Below, in pieces: positions 53,289 through 61,851 of a stretch of 64,000 nt of DNA. Made by a program: the position numbers and the translations under genes. Origin of the DNA: Gammaproteobacteria bacterium (GTDB lineage: Bacteria; Pseudomonadota; Gammaproteobacteria; DSM-16500). Every line of letters begins with the position of its first letter. The stretch's first letter is position 1. Location of the stretch: positions 1-64,000 of the forward strand of contig JAJPGW010000009.1 of NCBI GenBank assembly GCA_021325575.1, in the 5' to 3' direction. The notes under the pieces are model-generated. The model was not told where the DNA came from. It ran no database searches and saw nothing but the letters and a program-made list of their open reading frames with translations.

Positions 53289-55166
53289 ATGTGCGGAATC
53301 GTCGGCTTTTTTGATCGAAAAAATACTACCACGCAACGAACACTCGAAGCGATGATGGCAAGTCTTCGTCATCGCGGGCCGGATGCGGAAGGATTTTATT
53401 TGGATCAAATTGAAAGCTCTCAAGTTGGTTTAGGCCATCGACGATTATCGGTGATAGATATTTCTGATCACGCCAATCAGCCGATGAGTTTTGATTATTT
53501 AACCATTGTGTACAACGGCGAAGTTTATAATTTTAAAGAAATCCGAGATAAGTTAATTAAAGAAAATTATTTTTTCACAACGAATGGTGATACTGAAGTC
53601 ATCTTAAAAGCATTTCATAAATGGGGTGTTCAATCCATTAATTTGTTTCGAGGTATGTTTTCCTTTTGTATCGTTGATAAAAAAAATAAAAAATCCTATT
53701 TAGTCCGTGATCGAGTCGGTGTTAAACCGTTGTATTTTTACCAGAATCATTCGATTTTTCTCTTTTCAAGTGAGATGAAAGCTTTTTATGCCCATCCTCT
53801 TTTTAAAAAATCGATCTCAGAAAAAAGTCTGCAATTTTATTTGCATTATGGTTATATGGGACAAGATCAAGCGATTTTTGATCGCACTCAAAAAGTTAAA
53901 CCAGGTCATTATATCGAATATGATTTTTTAAAAAACGAATGGAGCGAACGATCTTACTGGAATTTAACGGATTTTTATCACGCTCCTAAATTCGATTTTA
54001 ACGAAACTCAATCGATTCAGCAATTACATGAATTATTAATTGATTCTTTTTCATTAAGAATGGTCTCTGATGTCCCAGTAGGTGTTTTTTTAAGTGGTGG
54101 AATCGATAGCTCATTAATTGCAGCCATCTTACAAAAAAATTCCTCAGAAAAATTAAACACCTTTACTATCGGTTTTGGTAATAAAAATTTTGATGAATCG
54201 CATCACGCACGTAAAATTGCCGAGCATTTAGGTACCGAACATCATGAAAAAATGTGTTCATCGAATGAAGCAGAAAAAATTATAGAACAACTCCCTTTGA
54301 TTTATGACGAGCCGTTTGCAGATATTTCCGCGATTCCGACTACTTTATTGGCTGAATTCACTAAGCAAAAAGTCACTGTTGCCTTATCCGGTGATGGTGG
54401 TGACGAATTATTTTGCGGTTACAGTTCTTATTTGTTGAACCAAAATCGATTTAACAAAATAGCCAATTTACCTTTTAAAAAGCTCTTGGGAAAAATTTTA
54501 AATAAAATCCCAGACCCTTTTATGGCCTTATATCATACTCACTATGATATTTATAATCGTTATTTAAAATTTAAATCGGTTTTATCAAACGAACAGCTTG
54601 AAGAAAAATATCATTCTATTCTTCATACTTTTACCCAATATGACATGAATAAATTAATGCTGAATAATCAACATCCCATCTTATTCAGCGATTCATTCTC
54701 CAATTTAAATACATTGGAACGCATGATGATTATTGATTTTAAACAATATCTGCCTGATGATATTTTGGTAAAAGTCGATCGAGCGACCATGTATTATTCA
54801 TTGGAGGGTAGAGAGCCCCTCTTGGACCATAAGATTTTAGAATTTGCCGCTCAATTACCGATCCATTTAAAACAAAATAAATGGATTTTAAAGCAAATTC
54901 TCGCGCAATATATCCCGAACGCTTATTTTGAACGAAAAAAACACGGTTTTGGTGTGCCAGTCAATCAGTGGCTACGGACTGAATTAAAATATTTGCTCGA
55001 TAAATATTTGGATCCAGGGAAGATTAAAACTCAAGGATTATTTAATCCTAATTATATCGCCAAACTAAAAAAATCTTTTTTGCATAGCAAAACAAATGAT
55101 AATAGAATCTGGACATTATTAGTTTTTCAATTATGGCATGAACAGCATGCTGGAACCCATTTTTAA
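53289..55166 (+). CDS. Asparagine-synthase-like amidotransferase (second copy)
   Basis: The 625-residue class II amidotransferase has MCGIVGFF (Cys2), RHRGPDAEG, YNGEVYNFKE, the PP-loop VGVFLSGGIDSS and ALSGDGGDELFCGYSSY. It is only moderately similar to the copy at 44392 and lacks that copy's insert. An amide-forming role on a sugar acid or on the ACP-bound acid is plausible, as with AsnB-like proteins in secondary metabolism. It lies 19 bp after the ACP gene. Length is normal. Confidence 0.88.
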   Translation: MCGIVGFFDRKNTTTQRTLEAMMASLRHRGPDAEGFYLDQIESSQVGLGHRRLSVIDISDHANQPMSFDYLTIVYNGEVYNFKEIRDKLIKENYFFTTNGDTEVILKAFHKWGVQSINLFRGMFSFCIVDKKNKKSYLVRDRVGVKPLYFYQNHSIFLFSSEMKAFYAHPLFKKSISEKSLQFYLHYGYMGQDQAIFDRTQKVKPGHYIEYDFLKNEWSERSYWNLTDFYHAPKFDFNETQSIQQLHELLIDSFSLRMVSDVPVGVFLSGGIDSSLIAAILQKNSSEKLNTFTIGFGNKNFDESHHARKIAEHLGTEHHEKMCSSNEAEKIIEQLPLIYDEPFADISAIPTTLLAEFTKQKVTVALSGDGGDELFCGYSSYLLNQNRFNKIANLPFKKLLGKILNKIPDPFMALYHTHYDIYNRYLKFKSVLSNEQLEEKYHSILHTFTQYDMNKLMLNNQHPILFSDSFSNLNTLERMMIIDFKQYLPDDILVKVDRATMYYSLEGREPLLDHKILEFAAQLPIHLKQNKWILKQILAQYIPNAYFERKKHGFGVPVNQWLRTELKYLLDKYLDPGKIKTQGLFNPNYIAKLKKSFLHSKTNDNRIWTLLVFQLWHEQHAGTHF

Positions 55167-55183
55167 AAAAGGATTAAAATCTT

Positions 55184-56167
55184 ATGAATTTGGAATTACT
55201 GAAAATTTTACGTTGCCCATCATGCCGCCATGAATTAAATTGTTTACCTGAGAAAATCAGCGCGAAAAACCTTATTATCGAAGGAAAATTACAATGCGTT
55301 CATTGTTCCAAAAATTATCCAATTGTGCGATCTATACCACGGTTTGTGCCCATGGAAAATTATGCCGCCTCTTTTGGCTACCAATGGAATTTATATAAAT
55401 ATACTCAGGTTGATAAATACTCTAAGGCTAATTTTTCTGAACAGCGTTTTTTTTCTGAAACCGGCTGGAGTCGAGAAAATACTAAAAACAATTGGATTTT
55501 GGATGCCGGCTGCGGCAATGGTCGTTTTATTGAGGTCTGCTCAAAACTCGATTGCCAAATCGTAGGGCTGGATATTAGTTCAGCGATTGATGCGGCTGGT
55601 GAATTATTTCATGATCGTGAAAATGTGCATTTAGTCCAGGCCAGCATTTTTGATTTGCCATTTGCCGATGAATCATTTGATAAGTGTTACTCGATCGGTG
55701 TTATTCAACATACACCTGATCCTAAAAAAGCAGTGGATTCCTTACCGAGAGTGATAAAAAAAGAAGGGGCGCTGGTGCTGACTATTTATGAACGAAAGCC
55801 CTGGACGCTTCTTTATAGCAAATATTGGTTAAGACCGATCACCAAACGAATGAACCAAAAAGTTTTATTATGGATGATTAAATTGCTCAGTCCGATTCTT
55901 TTTCCAATTACCGAAATTCTTTTCAGAATTCCTCTGTTGGGAAAATTATTTATTTTTATGATTCCATACGCGAATTATGTCCATATGCGCGAATTATCCA
56001 TGAAACAACGATATGAATGGGCCATCCTGGACACTTTTGATATGTTGAGCCCTGCTTATGATAAACCCATGACTGAAAAAACGGTCCGCCAAATCCTGGA
56101 AAAAGGCGCCATGAAAAACATCGAGCGTTTGCAAAATCCAGGACTCAACATGGTTGCTATAAAATAA
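55184..56167 (+). CDS. Methyltransferase with N-terminal zinc-ribbon (Trm112-like)
   Basis: The 327-residue protein has an N-terminal zinc ribbon (ILRCPSCRHELNC ... LQCVHCSKNYPI, Trm112-like), then SAM motif I WILDAGCGNGRFIEV and GLDISSAI, and SIGVIQHTPDPKKAV. A hydrophobic helix pair near residues 230-270 suggests membrane association. Such proteins methylate sugars or lipids in glycan loci. It is the last plus-strand gene before the minus-strand island. Confidence 0.82.
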   Translation: MNLELLKILRCPSCRHELNCLPEKISAKNLIIEGKLQCVHCSKNYPIVRSIPRFVPMENYAASFGYQWNLYKYTQVDKYSKANFSEQRFFSETGWSRENTKNNWILDAGCGNGRFIEVCSKLDCQIVGLDISSAIDAAGELFHDRENVHLVQASIFDLPFADESFDKCYSIGVIQHTPDPKKAVDSLPRVIKKEGALVLTIYERKPWTLLYSKYWLRPITKRMNQKVLLWMIKLLSPILFPITEILFRIPLLGKLFIFMIPYANYVHMRELSMKQRYEWAILDTFDMLSPAYDKPMTEKTVRQILEKGAMKNIERLQNPGLNMVAIK

Positions 56168-56173
56168 AATTAG

Positions 56174-56325
56174 ACATGATAATGTAAATGATACCAAGCC
56201 ATGCCTATATATTCCCGCAATGCGATAGCGCTAAACTCAGCGCTTCGGTTGTGGGTAAATAGGTAGAAAACGATCCCAGATTATTTTTAATTTTTTTATA
56301 CCCAGTTGGTGCTGGGATAGATGGT
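56174..56325 (-). pseudogene. Partial duplicate of the 3' end of the YdcF-like gene
   Basis: This segment matches the 3' end of the gene at 58379-59152 base for base with a few changes, both copies running from GATAATGTAAATGATACCAA to the PAPTGYKK-coding region. One base is missing in the CTAAACTCAGC stretch relative to CTAAAGCTCAGC, which breaks the frame. Only the C-terminal about 50 codons are present, so it cannot make the protein. Confidence 0.8.
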
Positions 56326-56370
56326 ATGAGAATGGTAAAACGCAAATTAAAAAAACTAGGATAGAATGCT

Positions 56371-58089
56371 CTAAATTTTCTTTTTATTAACTTTGAGTTC
56401 TCGCTTTTGTAATTTTTTTTCTCGTTCTTCATCCGGCGGAGGCTGAGACCATAAAAAAGAATGATAAGGATTAGCTGTTTCTTCTTGCAATTTTTTCTTT
56501 TTCCTTTCTAGAAGTTTGTCTTCGTATTGTTTTGATCGAGCAGGTGTGTCAGCATTTTTCTTTTTATCAATTTCTGCTTTTCGTCTTTCATTTTCTGCAT
56601 CGGATTTTTGTTTGAGGTCAGCTGCTTTTTTTGCTTCAGCTTCTACTTTTTGGATTTCTGCTTTTTGTATTTCTTTTGTTTGAGGAGTTTGTATATTCAC
56701 TGGCATGAGATATTCCATCACCAATGGTTGTAAATCAGTTGGCAAAGGAGTCGCTGCGTGAATTTGTGCTTGTATTTTGGCGAACAGGATTGCAAATTTT
56801 TGATAAGCGTCTGGGTTTTTAATAATTCCAGGGCCCAATAAATCCCTTACTCGAGGAATGTCTTGTGGATATTCTTCTAAGAATGCAATTAATTGTTCAG
56901 GATAATTTTTTGCAAGCTCATTAAATGCTTCAAGTATTTTCTCCTTTTCTATAATGATAGGCCTATCATTATCATCTGGATCTGGTATATAGACAGAGCC
57001 ATCTTCACGATGGTTTAAAAAATAATTATCTAAACATAACACTAAATGACAAAGAGAATAAGGATTACCTTGATTTTTACAATATAATTGATAGAGACGA
57101 CTTATTGAATTTCTGGCAAGCCATCGATCATTGCTTGAGTTTACTGCTAAATCTAATGTTTGGCGATAATAAGCGGCAGCTTTCTTGAAATCATTGGGCA
57201 AGCCCATTTTTCCAAAGCAATAGGAATCTGCCATATCATATAGAGCAGGAACATTTCCTTGTTCTGCTGCGAGCTCCATATATTTTTTTGCTTCTTTTAA
57301 ATCCTTCGTAGGAACACCAGCTGTCCCACCACACTCTCCTTTCTCATAAAGACCTGACAAGAAGACTTGAGCATCAGCATTTCCTTGATCAGCTGCGAGT
57401 GTGTAATATTTTACGGCTTCCATTTTTATGGCTTTTTCCTTTTCTTTTTGTTTGTCTTTTACTAATCTATTTTCTTTTGACTCACAGAGTGAGTTATAGT
57501 CTTTATAATGTCGTGCTAGTCTATTTTGCGCGGGGGAAAAACCTTGTTCTGCGGCAAGCTGACAAAGTGTTATTGGTCCTCCATCATAGGATCCAAAGCG
57601 GTGTTGTTTTTCCCATATGTTAAATTGAGCTGGTGCATAGCCTTGTTCTGCCGCCAGATTAAGATATTTCGATGCTAATTTTTCATCATGTTTCGTTACT
57701 AATTCTTCATTTTTTTTTAGACATGTTCCGTACAAATAGCATAGGCCCAGAGCATATTGCCCTGCAGCATCACCACGATTTGCAGATACATTAATGTTTT
57801 TGAAATATTCCATGGCAAGTTCAGAATTTTCCGGAACGCCCAAACCGTTAAAATACATAAATGCTAACCCAGACATTGCAGTCATACTTCCCATCTCGCT
57901 CGCTTTCTTAAAAAGTTCTAAAGCTTTTTGCTGATAGATGCTCACAACATTTAATACAGGGACATTTTCGGCCTTTAGCTGGCCTAATAACTTACATGTT
58001 GTTTCCACATAGTAATAAGCTTCATAAGCTAATGCTTCTGCTTGTAGTAAAGTAGGTTCCGCATGTTTTTTATCAGGAAGATGTTGCAT
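56371..58089 (-). CDS. Sel1/TPR-like repeat protein with coiled-coil tail
   Basis: The 572-residue protein has about six Sel1-like repeats between residues 40 and 330 (for example YALGLCYLYGTCLKKN, AAEQGYAPAQF, AAEQGFSPAQN, AADQGNADAQVFLSGLYEKG, AAEQGNVPALYDMADSYCFG). An alpha-helical middle with LPTDLQPLVMEYLMPV and a very charged coiled-coil tail (about 470-572) follow. There is no signal peptide. Sel1 proteins mediate protein contacts and several are host-directed effectors in Legionella. The gene sits in a minus-strand island flanked by YdcF gene duplicates. Confidence 0.78.
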   Translation of the reverse strand: MQHLPDKKHAEPTLLQAEALAYEAYYYVETTCKLLGQLKAENVPVLNVVSIYQQKALELFKKASEMGSMTAMSGLAFMYFNGLGVPENSELAMEYFKNINVSANRGDAAGQYALGLCYLYGTCLKKNEELVTKHDEKLASKYLNLAAEQGYAPAQFNIWEKQHRFGSYDGGPITLCQLAAEQGFSPAQNRLARHYKDYNSLCESKENRLVKDKQKEKEKAIKMEAVKYYTLAADQGNADAQVFLSGLYEKGECGGTAGVPTKDLKEAKKYMELAAEQGNVPALYDMADSYCFGKMGLPNDFKKAAAYYRQTLDLAVNSSNDRWLARNSISRLYQLYCKNQGNPYSLCHLVLCLDNYFLNHREDGSVYIPDPDDNDRPIIIEKEKILEAFNELAKNYPEQLIAFLEEYPQDIPRVRDLLGPGIIKNPDAYQKFAILFAKIQAQIHAATPLPTDLQPLVMEYLMPVNIQTPQTKEIQKAEIQKVEAEAKKAADLKQKSDAENERRKAEIDKKKNADTPARSKQYEDKLLERKKKKLQEETANPYHSFLWSQPPPDEEREKKLQKRELKVNKKKI

Positions 58090-58234
58090 GTTTATTTATC
58101 CTCGTTGGTATATTAATTATAGCATTGGGGATCTATATGTATCTTATTGATCTTACTGGTATTATTCCTGATTTCTGCCGAACTGCTACTTTGGTATTCT
58201 GTTAAATTTGTTTGTAATGTGATTCGTTTTCCAG

Positions 58235-58373
58235 TCAGTGTGTCTTGAAATGAGCTTCATGTACGTTCCAGAGAATATCTCGTACGCGCTGTAGAGATAA
58301 GCCTGTTTTAATTTCTAGAAACTTCTCCATTATGAGCGCCATGAAACAAAGCAAAACATGAGATTGAATTGCA
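58235..58373 (-). pseudogene. Transposase C-terminal remnant
   Basis: On the minus strand, one frame reads AIQSHVLLCFMALIMEKFLE, then IKTGLSLQRVRDILWNVHEA, then a stop at 58235. This is the characteristic C-terminal end of an IS1634/IS4-like DDE transposase. No upstream part is present: the sequence switches to the YdcF-like gene end at about 58379. The rest of the gap 58090-58234 shows no gene. Confidence 0.7.
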
Positions 58374-58378
58374 TAAAA

Positions 58379-59152
58379 TCAGATATGATAATGTAAATGA
58401 TACCAAGCCATGCCAATGTATTCCCGCAATGCGATAGCGCTAAAGCTCAGCGCTTCGGTTGTGGGTAAAAATCCAGATAACGCACCCAGATTATTTTCAA
58501 TTTTCTTATACCCCGTTGGTGCCGGGATAATCACAAACCCTTTATTTTGAAACGATTGCACAGATCGCGGCATATGTAAGGCATGGGTCACTAAATAGAT
58601 TTTTTTTATCCCAGATTGTTTTAAAATGTCAGTGGCGAATATGCCTTCCTGAGCTGTATTAAAGCCTCTGTCTTCTTTCCATTGAGTCGATACATCAAAA
58701 TAGTCTTTTAAAGCGGCTGCCATATAATCCGCTTGATTAATCGTTGGGTGAGTTGGATCATTCCCGGAAACCATAATAGGTATACCCGTTTTTTTATTTA
58801 AAAAAGCGCCATATCGGATGCGTGTGAGGGTATTTTCACTGACCGTGGGTTCACCGTATTCAGGTGTTGATAAATTGAGACTGGCTTCGAGAATGACGAT
58901 GGCAGCGTCTTTTTCAGGTTTTAAAGTCGAAGGTGATAATGCAGGATACTTATTTTGCAAACCATCTAATAATCGCTGTGCGACGACAGGCATGCTAAAA
59001 ATCCAAAAGCTCACTAAGGCAAGAACAATAAAAAACTTTCCAAGCGGATTCGCGAATTTTAGCAGCAAAACGCCTAAGAGCAACAGCAGCAGGTTGCATC
59101 CCGGCGGCAATAAACACACTTCCATCGCACGATCCAGATAAAATAACATCAT
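58379..59152 (-). CDS. YdcF/SanA-like (DUF218) membrane protein
   Basis: The 257-residue protein has two N-terminal membrane helices (about 13-60) and a DUF218 domain. The domain includes AAIVILEASLN, GAFLNKKTGIPIMVSGND, NTAQEGIFATDILKQSGIKKIYLVTHALHMPRSVQSF and VIIPAPTGYKK, as in YdcF/ElyC/SanA. This domain is found in envelope proteins, some linked to polysaccharide or peptidoglycan lipid-carrier use. GAGGTC lies before the ATG. A fragment of its 3' end is repeated at 56174. Confidence 0.85.
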   Translation of the reverse strand: MMLFYLDRAMEVCLLPPGCNLLLLLLGVLLLKFANPLGKFFIVLALVSFWIFSMPVVAQRLLDGLQNKYPALSPSTLKPEKDAAIVILEASLNLSTPEYGEPTVSENTLTRIRYGAFLNKKTGIPIMVSGNDPTHPTINQADYMAAALKDYFDVSTQWKEDRGFNTAQEGIFATDILKQSGIKKIYLVTHALHMPRSVQSFQNKGFVIIPAPTGYKKIENNLGALSGFLPTTEALSFSAIALREYIGMAWYHLHYHI

Positions 59153-59256
59153 GAGGTCCTTCTATTAACAGAGACCCTAATTTATTTGAACAATCCGGTT
59201 GAAGCAATAGAAAATTTTATACATAATCATGCAAATATTTTAAAAAGGAATGTACT

Positions 59257-59925
59257 ATGAAAAACTTTCAAACCAATAGCGATGTGATCAAAAGAAGATT
59301 TGAACGTGATGCGGTGTCTTTTGATGCTATTTATGATAGTCAAAAAAGTGAATTTTCTGGATGGTTCAATAAATCATTTCGAAAACCGATTTTTGAACGT
59401 TTTGATATCACTTTTGAAAAAATGGGCGAATTAAAGAACAAAACGGTTCTGGATGTAGGTTGTGGCTCCGGCGTTTATTCTGCCAAATGTGCAATGAAAG
59501 GCGCAGAAAAAGTAAAAGGGATTGATTTTTCAGCACCCATGCTCGAACTCGCTCAAAAAAGAGCAGCTACTCAAGGTGTACAGCAAGCTTGTGATTTTGA
59601 ATTAATTGATTTTCTAAAAATGGACGTCAAAGAAAAATATAATTACTCCATTGCCATGGGTGTATTTGATTATTTATCAGACCCTCTGACTTTTTTGCAT
59701 AAATTAAAAGCGGCGACCAAAGAACGCATTATTATTTCGTTTCCAGGACATTCTTGGATACGCGAACCCTTACGCAAATTGCGCTATTTTTTCACTTCAA
59801 AAGGGCGCGTTTTTTTCTATAGTTTGAAAGATATCGAACGACTGGTTAGCAATATGCAGTTTCGACAGGTTGAAATACGTCCCTTAAAAACGGGTTCGGG
59901 TTATATTTTAATCGCTGATGTTTAA
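59257..59925 (+). CDS. Class I SAM-dependent methyltransferase
   Basis: The 222-residue protein has SAM motif I TVLDVGCGSGVYSAK, GIDFSAPMLELA and SIAMGVFDYLSDP. It is close in style to small-molecule or sugar methyltransferases. It begins the second plus-strand block of the glycan locus. Its last bases overlap the next gene's ATG by 8 bp. AAAAGGAATG lies before the start. The substrate is unknown, possibly a hydroxyl on the glycan repeat or the initial sugar. Confidence 0.82.
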   Translation: MKNFQTNSDVIKRRFERDAVSFDAIYDSQKSEFSGWFNKSFRKPIFERFDITFEKMGELKNKTVLDVGCGSGVYSAKCAMKGAEKVKGIDFSAPMLELAQKRAATQGVQQACDFELIDFLKMDVKEKYNYSIAMGVFDYLSDPLTFLHKLKAATKERIIISFPGHSWIREPLRKLRYFFTSKGRVFFYSLKDIERLVSNMQFRQVEIRPLKTGSGYILIADV

Positions 59926-60556
59926 TCGGGGCATGATGAAGAATAGCCTGCTAACAGCAATCGTTGAAATTTGTCTTTCATTAGTGGCATTAATCGTATT
60001 ATTGCCACTGTGGTTGCTCATCAGCCTTTTTATTAAACTAGAAAGCCCTGGGCCTATTTTTTATCGACAAAAAAGAGTAGGCCAACAGGAAAAACTCTTC
60101 ACGATTTATAAATTTCGCAGCATGCGGGTGAATACGATACCACCACTGGAATTGGGCGCAGTGAAACACGATCATCTGCTGGTGACGAAAATGGGTTATA
60201 TCATCCGACGGTTTAAATTGGACGAGACGCCGCAAATTTTGAATGTGTTAAAACGTGAAATGAGTATTGTGGGGCCACGCCCTTGTTTGCCTGAGCGATT
60301 GCCGACAATGACGCCTCATGAAAAAACACGATTTTCCTGTCTTCCTGGTTTGACCGGTTGGGCCGAAGTCAATGGCAATGTTGAGTTAAGTTTTCAAGAA
60401 CAAGTTGCCCTTGATATTTGGTATGTTCAACATCGATCACTTTGGCTAGACATAAAAATTATTTTAAAAACGCTTTTCGTCGTTGTGGTCGGATCACATA
60501 AAAATGAATCTGCCTTAAAAGACGCACAAGCGTTTTATCAAAAAGGATTTGATTAA
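59918..60556 (+). CDS. pglC: Initiating sugar-phosphate transferase (PglC-like)
   Basis: The 212-residue monotopic phosphoglycosyl transferase has one N-terminal re-entrant hydrophobic helix, then ESPGPIFYRQKRVGQ, FTIYKFRSMR, FKLDETPQILNVLKREMSIVGPRPCLPE (catalytic Asp-Glu) and LPGLTGWAEVNG. The small size and lack of an N-terminal multi-helix domain match PglC rather than WcaJ/WbaP. It should place a sugar phosphate, likely diNAcBac given its neighbours, on undecaprenyl phosphate. An alternative start is ATG 59933. Confidence 0.92.
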   Translation: MFNRGMMKNSLLTAIVEICLSLVALIVLLPLWLLISLFIKLESPGPIFYRQKRVGQQEKLFTIYKFRSMRVNTIPPLELGAVKHDHLLVTKMGYIIRRFKLDETPQILNVLKREMSIVGPRPCLPERLPTMTPHEKTRFSCLPGLTGWAEVNGNVELSFQEQVALDIWYVQHRSLWLDIKIILKTLFVVVVGSHKNESALKDAQAFYQKGFD

Positions 60557-60559
60557 ATT

Positions 60560-61225
60560 ATGCAGATATTAATTATTGCCCCTCATCCAGATGATGAAGT
60601 GTTAGGATGTGGAGGCACCATCGCAAAATTGGCAGCGGAAGGACACGATGTGGTTGTTGCAATTATAACTAAGGCAAGCACTTCGTTATTTCCGAAAGAA
60701 TTGATTGAACAAGGTAGAAAAGAAGCCTTATTAGCGCATAAATTACTAGGCGTCAAAGATACCATTTTTTGCGACTTACCTGCGGCGGGATTGGACAAAA
60801 CCGATCACTCAGAAATAAATCAAGTTTTAGGAAAATTAATTTCAGAATTTGAGCCGGATATGTTGTTCATCCCTTTTTTGGGTGACATGCATCTCGATCA
60901 TCAACGTATTTTTGTTTCGGCATTAGTGGCGGCAAGACCAAATCAAGCTGTTTTTCCTAAAAAAATATTAGCCTATGAAACCTTATCCGAAACAAACTGG
61001 AATGCGCCGTATTTAACGCCTGGATTTCATCCCAATTATTTTTTTGATATTTCAAAATTTTTGGACCAAAAATTAAAAGCGTTTGCAACTTATGAATCAC
61101 AATTGAAGACTTTTCCCCACGAAAGGTCTTTGGTTGCGCTCGATGCGCTAGCAAAATTACGCGGCGCCACGGTTTTTTGTCAAGCAGCGGAAGCCTTTGT
61201 CTTAATTAGAGAAGTTATAAAATGA
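60560..61225 (+). CDS. PIG-L/LmbE-family deacetylase
   Basis: The 221-residue zinc deacetylase has IIAPHPDDEVLGCGG (His9, Asp12 as metal ligands), ITKASTSLFPKE, CDLPAAGLDK and FLGDMHLDHQRIF, where the second His completes the site. It probably removes an acetyl group from an N-acetyl sugar, either a lipid-linked intermediate or a sugar nucleotide. It lies between the initiating transferase and the PglD-like acetyltransferase, so a deacetylation/reacylation swap on the first sugar is possible. Confidence 0.9.
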   Translation: MQILIIAPHPDDEVLGCGGTIAKLAAEGHDVVVAIITKASTSLFPKELIEQGRKEALLAHKLLGVKDTIFCDLPAAGLDKTDHSEINQVLGKLISEFEPDMLFIPFLGDMHLDHQRIFVSALVAARPNQAVFPKKILAYETLSETNWNAPYLTPGFHPNYFFDISKFLDQKLKAFATYESQLKTFPHERSLVALDALAKLRGATVFCQAAEAFVLIREVIK

Positions 61226-61851
61226 ATCAGTCACCGAATCAGTTAGTTATCGTAGGCGCTGGTGGACATGCGAAAGTAGTCCTCAGTGTCGCCGTTTCAA
61301 ATATGATAAAAGTACAAGGTTATTTGGACGATGATATTTCATTATTGAATAAAACTATTTTGGGTTGTCCCGTCATTGGAAACTTTGGATTGTTAGAATC
61401 ACAAATTCAAACCGCCGTTTTTGGTTTAGGAAATAATGCATTGCGTCGCACGCTTGCAGAAAAATATCATTTCATTGAATGGAAAACACTTATTCACCCG
61501 AGCGCCATTGTTCATCCTTCTGCAAAAATCGGTAAAGGAACCGTGGTTTTTGCCGGTGCCATTATTCAGCCAAATGCAGTGATAGGTGATCATTGCATTA
61601 TTAACACGGGCGCAACGGTAGACCATGATTGTGTACTGGAAAATTTTGTGCATATTGCGCCAGGTGTCAATTTGGCAGGCGGTGTGCACCTTGGTGAGGG
61701 AAGTTTTTTAGGAATAGGCAGCGTTGTCATTCCTGAAATGACAATTGGAAAATGGGCGCAAGTCGCAGCGGGTGGCGTGGTTGTGACGCCGATTGCCGAT
61801 AAAAAAATCGTAATGGGTGTGCCCGCAAAAGAGCGAATGACCTCATGTTAA
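61222..61851 (+). CDS. pglD: PglD/NeuD-type sugar O/N-acyltransferase
   Basis: The 209-residue protein has the N-terminal nucleotide-binding VIVGAGGHAKVVLSV and FGLGNNALRR. A beta-helix follows with IHPSAIVHPSAKIGKGTVV, INTGATVDHDCVLENFVHIAPG (catalytic His) and GIGSVVIPEMTIG. PglD N-acetylates UDP-4-amino-sugar to UDP-diNAcBac. The start overlaps the deacetylase stop (ATGA) and its end overlaps the next aminotransferase start. The substrate is inferred from the neighbours. Confidence 0.9.
   Translation: MNQSPNQLVIVGAGGHAKVVLSVAVSNMIKVQGYLDDDISLLNKTILGCPVIGNFGLLESQIQTAVFGLGNNALRRTLAEKYHFIEWKTLIHPSAIVHPSAKIGKGTVVFAGAIIQPNAVIGDHCIINTGATVDHDCVLENFVHIAPGVNLAGGVHLGEGSFLGIGSVVIPEMTIGKWAQVAAGGVVVTPIADKKIVMGVPAKERMTSC

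Noticed and set aside
56205..56432. Open frame of 75 codons containing PAPTGYKK
   Set aside because: It is a frameshifted fragment of the duplicated YdcF-like gene end and is treated as a pseudogene.
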